Assembly (NCBI GenBank): GCA_937926205.1
Contig: CALEYL010000036.1
Coordinates: forward strand, 134,320 to 198,319
Direction: 5' to 3'
From: an uncultured Saprospiraceae bacterium
Lineage (GTDB): Bacteria; Bacteroidota; Bacteroidia; Chitinophagales; Saprospiraceae
DNA length: 64,000 bases
The translations under genes and the position numbers were made by a program. Each line of letters opens with the position of its first letter. Position 1 is the stretch's first letter. Shown here one piece after another: positions 48,562-57,816 of this stretch. The notes below the pieces were generated by a model. The model saw only the letters and a list, made by a program, of their open reading frames with translations, made no database searches and was not told the DNA's origin.

Positions 48562-49089
48562 ATGCACAAAGACTCCCTTAAGCTCTTACAATCTGCCTGT
48601 TTGGTGTTGCTCATCATCGTAGTTCCTGCCTGTAATGCTTTACGGGGTGTACGCACAGATGATCGGGAGACAACTGCCAACACAAATACGAAAGCCGGCC
48701 TGCTTCGTCGCGATGTCGTTTCTTATGCCCAGCAATACAAAGGAACCCGGTACAAAGAGGCGGGTAAAACCCCTAAAACCGGATTCGATTGCTCCGGATT
48801 TACAGGTTATGTGATGCGCAATTTTGAGGTCCAATTGGGAGGAAGTTCACGCGACCAGGCTAAACAGGGCCGTATTGTACCACTGAAAGAGGCCAAACCC
48901 GGTGACCTGATTTTTTTTCGTCGCAGTTCCACGACCCCTGTTTTTCATGTCGCAATGATTGTTTCAAATGATAAAAATGGGATTCACATCATTCACAGTA
49001 CCAGTACCCGCGGCGTGGTGGTGGATAACCTCTTTCAAAATTCCTACTGGGAGCCAAAAATTTATCAGGTTCGCGATGTGCTGAATTGA
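48562..49089 (+). CDS. NlpC/P60 peptidoglycan endopeptidase lipoprotein
   Basis: A 175-residue lipoprotein with signal sequence and lipobox (VVPAC, Cys at about 24). The C40 cysteine peptidase domain covers about 48-170. The catalytic Cys77 is in GFDCSGFTGYV, His129 in FHVAMIV, and a further polar residue in HIIHSTS. The family cuts within the stem peptides of peptidoglycan. Length and motifs are normal for the Spr/NlpC type. The palindromic element directly upstream occupies the place of its promoter and leader. Confidence 0.9.
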   Translation: MHKDSLKLLQSACLVLLIIVVPACNALRGVRTDDRETTANTNTKAGLLRRDVVSYAQQYKGTRYKEAGKTPKTGFDCSGFTGYVMRNFEVQLGGSSRDQAKQGRIVPLKEAKPGDLIFFRRSSTTPVFHVAMIVSNDKNGIHIIHSTSTRGVVVDNLFQNSYWEPKIYQVRDVLN

Positions 49090-49228
49090 ATATGGGGGAG
49101 GGAGGAGCTTTCGCCGGGAAAGCGGCTTTGAAGCATTCCTCATACCAGCGACACAATTGTAAGCGAAATAGCCAATGTGCCAATAAGCGATAGCAGGTTT
49201 GGATTATCGGCACACCCTTCCTATCTTG

Positions 49229-52200
49229 ATGCGCACAATTCCGATCAAAATGAGAGCGCTGGCTATTTTAATCACCCTGGTGTTGTTTTCTTATACCAAA
49301 CTCTCTGCTACACACATCGTTGGCGGCGAGATGAATTATACCTGTTTAGGCAATAACCAATACGAGATTACCCTGACGATTTTCCGGGATTGCTTCTACG
49401 GAAATCCGCTTGCTTTTTTTGACAACCCGGCTTCCATCGGAGTATTTAATGCGCAAAACCAGTTGTTGCAGAATATCCTCGTGCCCCTGATGAATAACGA
49501 TACTTTAAGTCCGGTGCTCAGCGGCCAATGTTTTGTCGTGCCTCCGGATGTTTGCGTGCACACCACGACCTATCGAACAACAGTCACACTTCCGCCGGTA
49601 ATCGGCGGTTACCAGTTGGCCTACCAGCGCTGCTGTCGGAACCAAACCATTCTCAACATCATCAATCCTCTGGCCACCGGCGCAACCTATGGCGTAACCA
49701 TATCCGAACGGGCGTTGCTGGAATGCAATACCAGTCCGAAATTTCAGCAATGGCCGCCGCTGTACATCTGTGTCAATGAGCCCATTGCCTTCGACCAGTC
49801 GGCTTCAGATGCCGATGGCGATTCCATTGTCTATAAACTTTGCGCACCATTGACCGGAGCCGATCCTTCGATTCCGCAGCCACAACCGCCAAACAACCCG
49901 CCCTACGATCCGGTTACCTGGGTCAACCCACCGTATGGGGTAGGTAATATGCTCAATGGGTTTCCCGGAGGGAATGTCCTCCAAATTGATCCTTTTACCG
50001 GCTTGCTCACGGGCACGCCGAATACTGTTGGCCAGTTTGTCGTCGGGATTTGTATTGAGGAGTACCGCGAAGGCGAATTGATTTCTACCACCCGCCGCGA
50101 TTTTCAATACAATGTGGGTGTTTGCGGGCAACCTACAGCCGCTTTTCTGGCGCCGGAATTGCAGTGCGGGGATCTTACGGTGGATTTTATCAATCAAAGT
50201 CAGACCGCCAGCGACTATGTCTGGTATTTCAATGACCCGGGCGCCAGCCAGAATGTCTTTTTTACCGAAGACGTAACCTTTACCTTTTCAGATACCGGGC
50301 GCTATGAAGTCATTTTGGTGGTGAATCCCAATACTGTTTGTCAGGATACTTTCCGACAGGAAATATACCTGCAACCTGGCTCTATTGTTCCGGATTTTAG
50401 TTTTGAATTTGGAGCCTGTACCGATTCTTTGCTGGTGCAGGTTACGGATATGAGTACCGATTCTGTTTCCCAGATCAATGGCTGGTCCTGGAGTCTGAAC
50501 CCCGGAGGTCAAACTTCATCGGTGCAAAATCCGGTTTTTGCGGTTTCCGCCAGCGGCGAATACGAATTATCCCTGACGGTCACTGCCGAAAATGGGTGTA
50601 AAGCTGAGATTGCGCAAATTTTTGAGGCATCCCTCATTGATGAAGAAATTGAAAGAGACAGCTTCTCGATATGTCCCGGCGTAGGCATCCCCCTGAATGC
50701 CATATTTGACCCGGCCTATACCTATCAATGGTCGCCGGGAGGAAGCCTCGACAACCCGTCGTCGCCCAACCCGATTGCTTTTCCGCAAACAACAACAACT
50801 TATCACGTAACCATAACCGATGCTGCCGGTTTTTGCGCCATCGAACGCTCGGTTTTGGTTTTCATCCCTGAAGCCATAGCATTGACTTTGCCGGAAGATG
50901 CCACAACCTGTTCTCCGGAAATCCTGCTCGACGCAGACGCCAATGTCCCCGGACAGTATTTTTGGGCCTTGAATTCAAATTTTACCAACCAAATCGCCAA
51001 TACCGATACCGTTTCTGTCACCCCTTTGGGCATCACAACTTATTACCTGCTTTTTCGCGATGAATACGGCTGTTTTAAAACGGGGAGCGTGACGATCAAC
51101 GGACAGGGCGTAAACCTCCAGTTTTCGGATCCGCCGGTCATTTGCCAGGGCGATGTCGTGGCCATTGCCGCCAACAATACCGATCCTGCCGATACCTTAA
51201 TCTACCATTGGTCGCCTGAAGACCAGATCGTCTTATTCGGAGATACGCCTACTCCGATTGTGCAACCTTTGGAGGCCGGAACAACATATTTTGTGGTCAA
51301 CGCCAGCAATCAATATGGATGCAGCCTGACCGACTCCATACCGGTGAGCGTTATTGATACCACTTCTCAACTGGATTTTGTAAATGCTACCCAGTGCAGC
51401 GGGTTTACCGTTCAGTTTTCGAGTGCCAGTGTGAATGCGCCATTTTACAATTGGCATTTCGGAGATCCGGAACAACCGAACGCTGTTGCTGTCGGGGCTG
51501 CGGTTTCACATACCTACCCCGGGCCGGGAAACTACACGGTCATGTTGACTTTGGCTTCTTTTTTACCTTGTCCGGATACCTTGTTCAGGACGATCACGGT
51601 GGCAGAACCACAGATTTCAGTAGATTTTGACTGGTCCTATCTGAGTTGTACGGATACCGCATTGGTTCAGTTTACCGATTTGTCCGTAAATACCCAGAGC
51701 ACCATCGTGGAAAGGCTGTGGTTTTTTGGCGGGGGAACGCCGCTGAATATTGCCAATCCTACCCTAACCCTGACCGGAAGTGCGCAGTTGAATGTGTCAT
51801 TGGTACTCGTTTCCTCAGATGGTTGCCGCGATACGCTGAGCAGGCCGGTTAATATTGAAATGCTGGATATTGCATTGAACGATACCGTGATTTGTTATGG
51901 CCAGTCTGCCGTTTTAAACGCCGCGGGCAATCCGGATTATACCTATGCCTGGATGCCGCCGTCGGCGTTTGGCGACCCAACAGCAAGCAGCCCGGTCGTA
52001 ACGCCGACGAGCACCACAACTTACACGGCCACAATTTCAGGGGTTGGTGGTTTCTGCCAGGTTTCGAGGTCCACAACCGTCACCGTTACGCCACCTATTG
52101 TGTATGCATTGCCCTCGGACACGACCATCTGTGAACCGGATTTTCTGCTTTTTGCCGACAACAATGGCCCGCAGAACCTGAATGTTTCGTGGTCGCAATC

Positions 52201-53104
52201 GCCTGTCTTCAATCCGGTTTTCAGTACGGAGCCGGAAGTCCTCGTTCAGCCCGGGCGTCCAACGGTCTATTACCTGCGCCTTGAAGACGAATTTGGATGT
52301 AAGACAGTTGACAGCGTCAGCGTCAGCAGTTATGGCATTCGCGTTGGGGTGGAAGATGCCCTCACATTGTGTATTGGCGATACCGTGCAATTGCAGGTAA
52401 ATAATTTAAGCGGTGATCCGCTGACCTATGCGTGGTCCCCAACGGAAAGCATTGTTTCAGGCGGCAATACGGCAAGTCCGCTGCTTAGTCCCGCCGCCAG
52501 TCAAACCTATACCGTGGCCATTGCCAATGCGTTTGGATGCACCGCAAGCGAAACGGTGCAGGTAAATATTTTTAATTTTGTGCCCCCTTTGACCATTGTT
52601 GCTGACCCCGATACCATTCCTTCCGGCGCAGAGGCGCAACTGGAAGCGACAGAGAATACCGGATATGTTTACTATTGGGAACCTTCAGCCAGTCTGAATG
52701 CCAACAATATTTTTAACCCAACGGCTACTCCCCTTGAAACAACCACTTATACGCTGACGATCCGCGATCCCAATGGTTGCATCAACCAGAGAAGCATTAC
52801 GATCACCGTTTTCAACCCGGAGTGCCGCGAACCGTTTATTTTTGTGCCCAATGCTTTTACACCCGATGGCGATGGCCTCAATGAAATCCTCTTTGTAAGG
52901 GGAGCTGCCATTGACCAGGTCTTTTTTGCCATTTACAACCGTTGGGGTGAAAAGGTCTTTGAAAGCAGTTCAAAGGATCAGGGCTGGGACGGCACCTACA
53001 AAGGAAAAATGCTCGCGCCCGATGTTTACGGTTATTACCTTCAGGTTCGTTGTTTGAACGGGGAGGAATATTTTAAGAAAGGGAATGTGACGCTGATACG
53101 TTGA
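49229..53104 (+). CDS. Large PKD-type adhesin with T9SS type B (gliding) C-terminal domain
   Basis: A secreted protein of about 1290 residues. Two starts are possible (49229 or 49250); both lead into the same signal peptide (LAILITLVLFSYTKLSATH). The mature protein begins with THIVGGEMNYTCLGNNQYEI, a domain common at the head of gliding-type Bacteroidota proteins. PKD-type modules follow at about 310-390, 730-800 and in degenerate form between (VWYFNDPGAS, YNWHFGDPEQPN). Repeated Ig-like modules (YQWSPGGSL, YAWMPPSAF, YAWSPTESI, YYWEPSASL, each with TTTYHVT or TTTYTAT) follow. The end is a type B sorting domain (FVPNAFTPDGDGLNEIL .. YNRWGEKVFES .. GVYGYYLQV-like). Probable surface adhesin or gliding component. 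Confidence 0.85.
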   Translation: MRTIPIKMRALAILITLVLFSYTKLSATHIVGGEMNYTCLGNNQYEITLTIFRDCFYGNPLAFFDNPASIGVFNAQNQLLQNILVPLMNNDTLSPVLSGQCFVVPPDVCVHTTTYRTTVTLPPVIGGYQLAYQRCCRNQTILNIINPLATGATYGVTISERALLECNTSPKFQQWPPLYICVNEPIAFDQSASDADGDSIVYKLCAPLTGADPSIPQPQPPNNPPYDPVTWVNPPYGVGNMLNGFPGGNVLQIDPFTGLLTGTPNTVGQFVVGICIEEYREGELISTTRRDFQYNVGVCGQPTAAFLAPELQCGDLTVDFINQSQTASDYVWYFNDPGASQNVFFTEDVTFTFSDTGRYEVILVVNPNTVCQDTFRQEIYLQPGSIVPDFSFEFGACTDSLLVQVTDMSTDSVSQINGWSWSLNPGGQTSSVQNPVFAVSASGEYELSLTVTAENGCKAEIAQIFEASLIDEEIERDSFSICPGVGIPLNAIFDPAYTYQWSPGGSLDNPSSPNPIAFPQTTTTYHVTITDAAGFCAIERSVLVFIPEAIALTLPEDATTCSPEILLDADANVPGQYFWALNSNFTNQIANTDTVSVTPLGITTYYLLFRDEYGCFKTGSVTINGQGVNLQFSDPPVICQGDVVAIAANNTDPADTLIYHWSPEDQIVLFGDTPTPIVQPLEAGTTYFVVNASNQYGCSLTDSIPVSVIDTTSQLDFVNATQCSGFTVQFSSASVNAPFYNWHFGDPEQPNAVAVGAAVSHTYPGPGNYTVMLTLASFLPCPDTLFRTITVAEPQISVDFDWSYLSCTDTALVQFTDLSVNTQSTIVERLWFFGGGTPLNIANPTLTLTGSAQLNVSLVLVSSDGCRDTLSRPVNIEMLDIALNDTVICYGQSAVLNAAGNPDYTYAWMPPSAFGDPTASSPVVTPTSTTTYTATISGVGGFCQVSRSTTVTVTPPIVYALPSDTTICEPDFLLFADNNGPQNLNVSWSQSPVFNPVFSTEPEVLVQPGRPTVYYLRLEDEFGCKTVDSVSVSSYGIRVGVEDALTLCIGDTVQLQVNNLSGDPLTYAWSPTESIVSGGNTASPLLSPAASQTYTVAIANAFGCTASETVQVNIFNFVPPLTIVADPDTIPSGAEAQLEATENTGYVYYWEPSASLNANNIFNPTATPLETTTYTLTIRDPNGCINQRSITITVFNPECREPFIFVPNAFTPDGDGLNEILFVRGAAIDQVFFAIYNRWGEKVFESSSKDQGWDGTYKGKMLAPDVYGYYLQVRCLNGEEYFKKGNVTLIR

Positions 53105-53150
53105 GGATTTGAAACCCCCGCTTGGGCGGGACAAGTTTTGGTGATTTGAG
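53102..53150 (+). repeat. Stop-codon-containing hairpin repeat, copy 2
   Basis: Starting with the stop TGA of the gliding adhesin, TGAGGATTTGAAA is followed by CCCGC (53117-53121), TTGG, GCGGG (53126-53130) and ACAAGTTTTG. The same block, also starting at the stop codon, follows the ECF sigma gene (46247-46298 on the minus strand). The hairpin with a downstream T stretch may act as a terminator. Confidence 0.7.
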
Positions 53151-53222
53151 TATTTGAGCGCCGTGATCAAAATAATGATAAAAACAGACATTCAAACTAT
53201 TGACTCATAAACAACGCTAATC

Positions 53223-54323
53223 ATGAAGCGCACCTTATTGCTTGTTATTCTGCAGATCGCCTGTTTGAGTTTGGGTTTTGCCCAGTACACCTTCAATACA
53301 AGCGCTCAGGCCAAATGCACTGCTGTTAAAAATCAGCAAAGTACCGGCACCTGCTGGAGTTTTACAACAGTTTCTTTTCTGGAGTCGGAGTTGTTGCGCC
53401 TGGGAAAAGGAGAATACGACTTGTCCGAAATGTACCTCGTACGGACCATTTATAAAGACAAAGCACGCAATTATGTGCTGCGGCAGGGGAGTGCCAGTTT
53501 TGGACAGGGCGGCCTGTCTCATGACGTGATCCGGGCTTTTAAAATGGGCGGTATTGTCCCGGAATCTGTTTATTCTGGCAAAGCGAAAAATGAATCAATC
53601 CACGACCACAGTGAAATGGAAATTTCGATGAAAGGCTCGCTGGATGCGGTGATTAAACGCAAAAATGTAAGCGTAAAATGGCCGGAAGCCATTGACGGCA
53701 TCCTGGATGCATATATGGGAAAGCCGCAGGAAAAATTTGATTATCAGGGCAAAAGCTGGACGCCGGAATCATTTGCGCAAAGCCTCGGCATCAATCCTGA
53801 CGATTATGTGAGCCTTACTTCCTTTACGCACCACCCGTTTTATGAGGCCTGCATTGTGGAAGTACCGGATAATTATTCCAACGGGAGTTACTACAATTTG
53901 CCGCTCGACGAATTACAGGCCGTGGTCGATTATGCCCTCGCAAACGGCCATACGGTTGCCTGGGACGGCGATGTGAGTGAAAAAGGATTCAGTGCCAAAG
54001 AGGGTATAGCCGTGATCCCTGAATCGGCCGGGCGGAGTGATTTGTTTTCTCAACCGGGAGCAGAAGTAAAAGTAGATCAGGCTTTGAGGCAGGAAGCTTT
54101 TGAAAGTTATGCCACTACCGACGACCACCTCATGCACCTCGTAGGCACAGCAAAAGATCAAAATGGAACTTTGTATTATCTGACCAAAAATTCCTGGGGA
54201 GAGATCAGTTCCTACAAAGGCTTTCTTCACCTCTCGTCGAGCTATTTTCGGATGAAAACCATTGGCATTATGGTGCATAAAAGTGCCATTCCGAAGGCCA
54301 TCGCAGAAAAAATCAAGTGGTAA
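53223..54323 (+). CDS. Exported C1-family cysteine peptidase (bleomycin-hydrolase-like)
   Basis: A 366-residue papain-fold peptidase of the bleomycin hydrolase/aminopeptidase C group. The signal peptide (1-20, LGFAQ) predicts an exported form. The oxyanion Gln and Cys44 are in KNQQSTGTCWSF, His302 in DDHLMHLVG and Asn323 in TKNSWGE. The family removes residues from the N-terminus of peptides. Compared with cytosolic PepC it is shorter, and the C-terminal arm that blocks the active site is reduced. A lipoprotein gene follows after 22 bases, so they may be co-transcribed. Confidence 0.9.
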   Translation: MKRTLLLVILQIACLSLGFAQYTFNTSAQAKCTAVKNQQSTGTCWSFTTVSFLESELLRLGKGEYDLSEMYLVRTIYKDKARNYVLRQGSASFGQGGLSHDVIRAFKMGGIVPESVYSGKAKNESIHDHSEMEISMKGSLDAVIKRKNVSVKWPEAIDGILDAYMGKPQEKFDYQGKSWTPESFAQSLGINPDDYVSLTSFTHHPFYEACIVEVPDNYSNGSYYNLPLDELQAVVDYALANGHTVAWDGDVSEKGFSAKEGIAVIPESAGRSDLFSQPGAEVKVDQALRQEAFESYATTDDHLMHLVGTAKDQNGTLYYLTKNSWGEISSYKGFLHLSSSYFRMKTIGIMVHKSAIPKAIAEKIKW

Positions 54324-54345
54324 ACGGTAACCCATTCTCATTCGT

Positions 54346-54798
54346 ATGATCTTCCGAAACAGCTTTATCGCAGTCGGCGTTGTACTGCTGTTCTGTTGCA
54401 TGGGTTGTAATGGCTCTGAAAACGGAACGGCTGCCGGTTCTCTGAAAGACCTTAAAGCAGAACTGCCGGGTAAATGGCGCGCTGTAGGCATCGCCATTCG
54501 TTTAGCCGATAGTCTGGCCGCACAACAAATGCTGGAAATTGGCGAAAGTACTTTGCGGGAAAAGCCCATTCTCTGGGAATTTGAGGTCGGCAACCGCTAT
54601 CGTACAACAGCCAATGATTTGCAATCGCGCGGCATCTGGAATGCTTTCAGCGATACGCTGATGATGATAGAACCAAGGGCTACTTACCATTACATCGTCT
54701 CCTTTTCCGGAAAAGAAGCAATTTTTCGCGCACTGCTGGATTGGGATGGCGATGGGGTAGAGGATGACCAGTACGAAGGGCGGTTCGTGCGGGATTGA
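54346..54798 (+). CDS. Hypothetical lipoprotein
   Basis: A 150-residue lipoprotein: signal sequence then lipobox (CCMGC, Cys at about 21). The rest looks like a small lipocalin-type or DUF4488-like barrel (LPGKWRAVGIAIRL, ILWEFEVGNRYRTT, YHYIVSFSGKEAIF) and ends with a WDGDGVEDDQYEG acidic stretch that could bind calcium. No function can be assigned. It starts 22 bases after the C1 peptidase gene. Confidence 0.65.
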   Translation: MIFRNSFIAVGVVLLFCCMGCNGSENGTAAGSLKDLKAELPGKWRAVGIAIRLADSLAAQQMLEIGESTLREKPILWEFEVGNRYRTTANDLQSRGIWNAFSDTLMMIEPRATYHYIVSFSGKEAIFRALLDWDGDGVEDDQYEGRFVRD

Positions 54799-54895
54799 AA
54801 TGTGCTTACCTGAATTTAACACACCTAACGTCTATTTCACAGAAACTTATTCTACACATAAACAGCACAATCCAGCCATACAAAACTTAGCGCTC

Positions 54896-54903
54896 TACTT
54901 TTG
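54896..54903 (+). promoter_or_regulatory. Candidate -7 box (TACTTTTG) for btaA
   Basis: TACTTTTG matches TAnnTTTG exactly and lies 23 bases before the btaA start. No clear TTG at the proper distance and no recognised Pho box was seen upstream. Confidence 0.4.
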
Positions 54904-54926
54904 CTGAGGAACCAAAACCCGGTAAA

Positions 54927-56084
54927 ATGAGCGCCATCAACCAACTTCACGACTGGACTTTTCGCAAAATTCACAGCAATAATCTGGTTTATAATACTTG
55001 CTGGGAAGACCCGCGATGCGACCGCGAATTGCTTGAACTGGATGCCAACAGTGATGTGGTTATGATCACCAGCGCCGGCTGTAATGCGCTGGATTATTTG
55101 CTCGACCACCCTGCCAATATTCATTGCATCGACATGAATCCGCGTCAGAATGCATTGCTCCAACTGAAATTGGCCGTGTTTGGACAGGGGCATTTTGAGG
55201 ATCTTTTTCAGCTTTTTGGAAAAGGCGTACACCCCCGGATGCAGGCACTTTACAAAGAACAGTTGAGAAGCCACCTCCCTGATTTTGCCCGCCAATACTG
55301 GGACGACAACCTCCATTTTTTTAAAGGGAAAGGCCTGAGAAAGACCTTTTATCACTACAGCACATCGGGCTCTATCGCGTGGATGGCCGACCGTTATTTG
55401 CGGGCGCAACGAAAATTACACAGCCAGATCCGCCAATTATTTGAAGCCGAATCCATTGAACGTCAGGCTACAATTTATCATCAGGTCGAAAAGCGTCTCC
55501 TCAGCCAACTGATGGAGTGGGCGCTGAACCGCCATTTTGTATTGTGCCTGTTAGGCGTACCACGCAGCCAGCAACTGCTGTTTGTTGAAAAATACGACAG
55601 GGGTGCTGCCGGATTTGTCAGGGAATGCCTGCGTCGGGTATTTACGGAGCAACCGGTGAGTGACAACTATTTCTGGCGTTTGTATTTTGATGGCCGGTAT
55701 GATGAAGCCTGCTGCCCCTCGTATTTGCAACAGCATCATTTTGAAACAATCCGTCAGCAAACGCATAAGGTGGAGACCCATACGGCGACTTTCAGCCATT
55801 TTTTGAAGCAACACCCGGGGAAGTATTCTCATTTTGTTTTGCTGGATCATCAGGATTGGCTTGCCGCAAACGATCACGACGCTTTGGAAGAAGAGTGGCA
55901 ACTTATCCTGGCCAACAGCAAACCCGGGGCCCGTATTCTGCTGCGCTCTGCAGCAGAGGAGGTCACCTTTTTTCCGGATTTTGTCCTGGACTCAGTGGTA
56001 TTCGAAAAAGAATTGACCCGGGAAACGCACCGCCGGGACCGGGTAGGGACTTATGCCAGCGTTTATTTAGGAATTGTAAAATAA
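54927..56084 (+). CDS. btaA: BtaA-like SAM:diacylglycerol 3-amino-3-carboxypropyltransferase (DUF3419)
   Basis: A 385-residue enzyme of the DUF3419 family. BtaA moves the 3-amino-3-carboxypropyl group of S-adenosylmethionine to diacylglycerol to make the homoserine ether lipid DGHS, the first step to the betaine lipid DGTS. Family features are visible: IHSNNLVYNTCWEDPRCDRE (about 15-34), MITSAGCNALDYLLD (SAM-binding, about 46-60), HCIDMNPRQNALLQLKL, and the C-terminal LLDHQDWLA and RDRVGTYASVYLG. Cytoplasmic face of the inner membrane is expected. The methyltransferase follows after 7 bases, making a btaAB operon. Confidence 0.85.
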   Translation: MSAINQLHDWTFRKIHSNNLVYNTCWEDPRCDRELLELDANSDVVMITSAGCNALDYLLDHPANIHCIDMNPRQNALLQLKLAVFGQGHFEDLFQLFGKGVHPRMQALYKEQLRSHLPDFARQYWDDNLHFFKGKGLRKTFYHYSTSGSIAWMADRYLRAQRKLHSQIRQLFEAESIERQATIYHQVEKRLLSQLMEWALNRHFVLCLLGVPRSQQLLFVEKYDRGAAGFVRECLRRVFTEQPVSDNYFWRLYFDGRYDEACCPSYLQQHHFETIRQQTHKVETHTATFSHFLKQHPGKYSHFVLLDHQDWLAANDHDALEEEWQLILANSKPGARILLRSAAEEVTFFPDFVLDSVVFEKELTRETHRRDRVGTYASVYLGIVK

Positions 56085-56091
56085 ATAACCT

Positions 56092-56742
56092 TTGATGATT
56101 CTAACCCGAAATACAGGGCAAGCTTCCGGGCAGGCCGAAATCATGAAGCGCTACTACAGCCTGCATGCCAAAATTTACGATGCTACCCGATGGACTTTTT
56201 TATTTGGTCGGAAGCGCATGGTGCGCCGCCTTTCCCGGGCACTACAAACAGAAAATCCTGATATTCTTGAAGTAGGTTGCGGAACAGGCTACAATCTGGA
56301 ACAACTGGCAAAGCATTTTCCCAATGCCAGGCTTAAGGGGGTGGATGTTTCTGAAGACATGCTGCGCCGCTCAGCAAAGCGTTTGGCAAGATGGGCTGAC
56401 CGCATTACACTGGTGGAAAAACCCTATGGAACAGAGGGACAACCAGAACAGTACGATCTCATCCTTTTTTCTTATTCGCTGACAATGATCAACCCCCATT
56501 GGGAAGTGCTGCTCAGTCAGGCGCAAAAAGATTTGAAACCCGGAGGACTGCTTGCAGTTGTCGATTTTCACGATTCTCCTTTACCATGGTTCAAGCGCCA
56601 TATGGCGAATAACCATGTTCGCATGGATGGTCACCTGCTTCCGGTATTGAAGGCTGGATTTATTTCGGTGGACTCAACTATTTACCGGGCTTATGCCGGC
56701 ATTTGGGAGTATGTTCTGTTTTTAGGCATTAAGGCCGGATAA
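56092..56742 (+). CDS. btaB: BtaB-like SAM-dependent N-methyltransferase
   Basis: A 216-residue class I methyltransferase. BtaB puts three methyl groups on the nitrogen of DGHS to give the betaine lipid DGTS. Motif I is ILEVGCGTGYNLEQLA (about 59-74), then KGVDVSEDMLRRS, YDLILFSYSLTMINP and LKPGGLLAVVDFHDSPL. The YYSLHAKIYDATRWTFLFGR start is typical of BtaB. The exact start is uncertain (56092, 56095 or 56140). It is tied to btaA by position, and by itself would be called only a methyltransferase. It ends 23 bases from the stop of a convergent metallophosphoesterase. Confidence 0.8.
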   Translation: MMILTRNTGQASGQAEIMKRYYSLHAKIYDATRWTFLFGRKRMVRRLSRALQTENPDILEVGCGTGYNLEQLAKHFPNARLKGVDVSEDMLRRSAKRLARWADRITLVEKPYGTEGQPEQYDLILFSYSLTMINPHWEVLLSQAQKDLKPGGLLAVVDFHDSPLPWFKRHMANNHVRMDGHLLPVLKAGFISVDSTIYRAYAGIWEYVLFLGIKAG

Positions 56743-56765
56743 GCCTTGCTCAGCTTTTTCTCTTA

Positions 56766-57692
56766 TCAGCTCCCGCCTTCCGATTTTAAGAAGGTCGGAG
56801 TTGTGGCGCCTTTTGCCGGGCTTTGCATCGGAGATGCAGCAACAATCTGCTCGAACAAAGTGTCTTTGCTCAGTATGTCCGGAAGAAACTTGGTCAGATC
56901 TTTGACCTCTTTTTCCGGTTTCACCCGCAACTTCGGATTTACATTGCTGAAATCCGATTCGTCGTACTGATAAAGGGTCCATCGATCCCAGCGGTACTCC
57001 AATGCGGTCAGGTTTTCTACCCAGTCGCCTGAATTCAGGTAAGTGACGACCTTGTCCTTTACAGTTGTTTCACGCATTTGAGGCCGGTGAATATGGCCAC
57101 AGATGACATAGTCGTAGCCTTGTTCTGCTGCTAAACGAATGGCGGTATCTTCAAAGTCGTGGATAAATTTGATCGCTTCTTTTACGCGGTTTTTTACTTT
57201 TCCTGCAAACGACATTTGAGGCTTGCCCAACGCCACGCGGATTTTATTGATGAAGCGGTTGATCAGAATGAGCCAGTCGTAGCCTTTTCCGCCTAAGCGC
57301 GCTATGAGGGGGGAATATTTGATAAAAACATCAAAAATATCCCCGTGAAATATCCAGTACTTTTTGTCTTTCAGTTGAAGGGTGAGCTTATCGCGGAGGT
57401 GGATATTGCCCGAAGTGAAATCGCTGTAGCGACGCAGGGCATCATCATGGTTGCCCGTAATGTAATAAACCTTGGTTCCCTTTGCAGCCATTTTTAACAC
57501 ACGTTGGATGACCATCATGTGTTCTTTTGGAAAATAGCGGCGGCTGAACTGCCACATGTCCACAAAATCACCATTCAGAATCAGGGTTTCTGTTTTGATG
57601 CTCTCGAGGTAGTTCAACAATTCGCGTGCGTGACATCCATAAGTTCCCAAATGGACATCAGAAAGAATAACGATATCAATTTCCCGCTTCAT
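56766..57692 (-). CDS. Metallophosphoesterase, PlcP-like (UDP-diacylglucosamine-hydrolase related)
   Basis: A 308-residue calcineurin-type phosphoesterase. Metal ligands are in order: LSDVHLGT (Asp, His), LNGDFVDMW (Asp), ITGNHDDALRR (Asn, His), FHGDIFDV (His) and CGHIHRPQ (two His). The order and the segment GTYGCHARELLNYL, YLNSGDWVENLTA match PlcP, the phospholipase that strips phosphate head groups under phosphate limitation. Proteins of this type are often annotated as UDP-2,3-diacylglucosamine diphosphatase (LpxH-like). The neighbour genes btaA/btaB favour a lipid-remodelling role. An LpxH-like function is the alternative. The last 60 residues are an extra low-complexity tail (KLRVKPEKEVKDLTK). 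Confidence 0.8.
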   Translation of the reverse strand: MKREIDIVILSDVHLGTYGCHARELLNYLESIKTETLILNGDFVDMWQFSRRYFPKEHMMVIQRVLKMAAKGTKVYYITGNHDDALRRYSDFTSGNIHLRDKLTLQLKDKKYWIFHGDIFDVFIKYSPLIARLGGKGYDWLILINRFINKIRVALGKPQMSFAGKVKNRVKEAIKFIHDFEDTAIRLAAEQGYDYVICGHIHRPQMRETTVKDKVVTYLNSGDWVENLTALEYRWDRWTLYQYDESDFSNVNPKLRVKPEKEVKDLTKFLPDILSKDTLFEQIVAASPMQSPAKGATTPTFLKSEGGS

Positions 57693-57816
57693 AACAACGA
57701 TTGGCGTGTCAGGTCTAAAACTGCACGCAAGATCGCCCCTGATTGTGAATCAGGTGTAAAGCGAGAATTATTAAAAGATTAAGAATTATGATGCCCGGAA
57801 ACGTGCAGCGCCCTTG

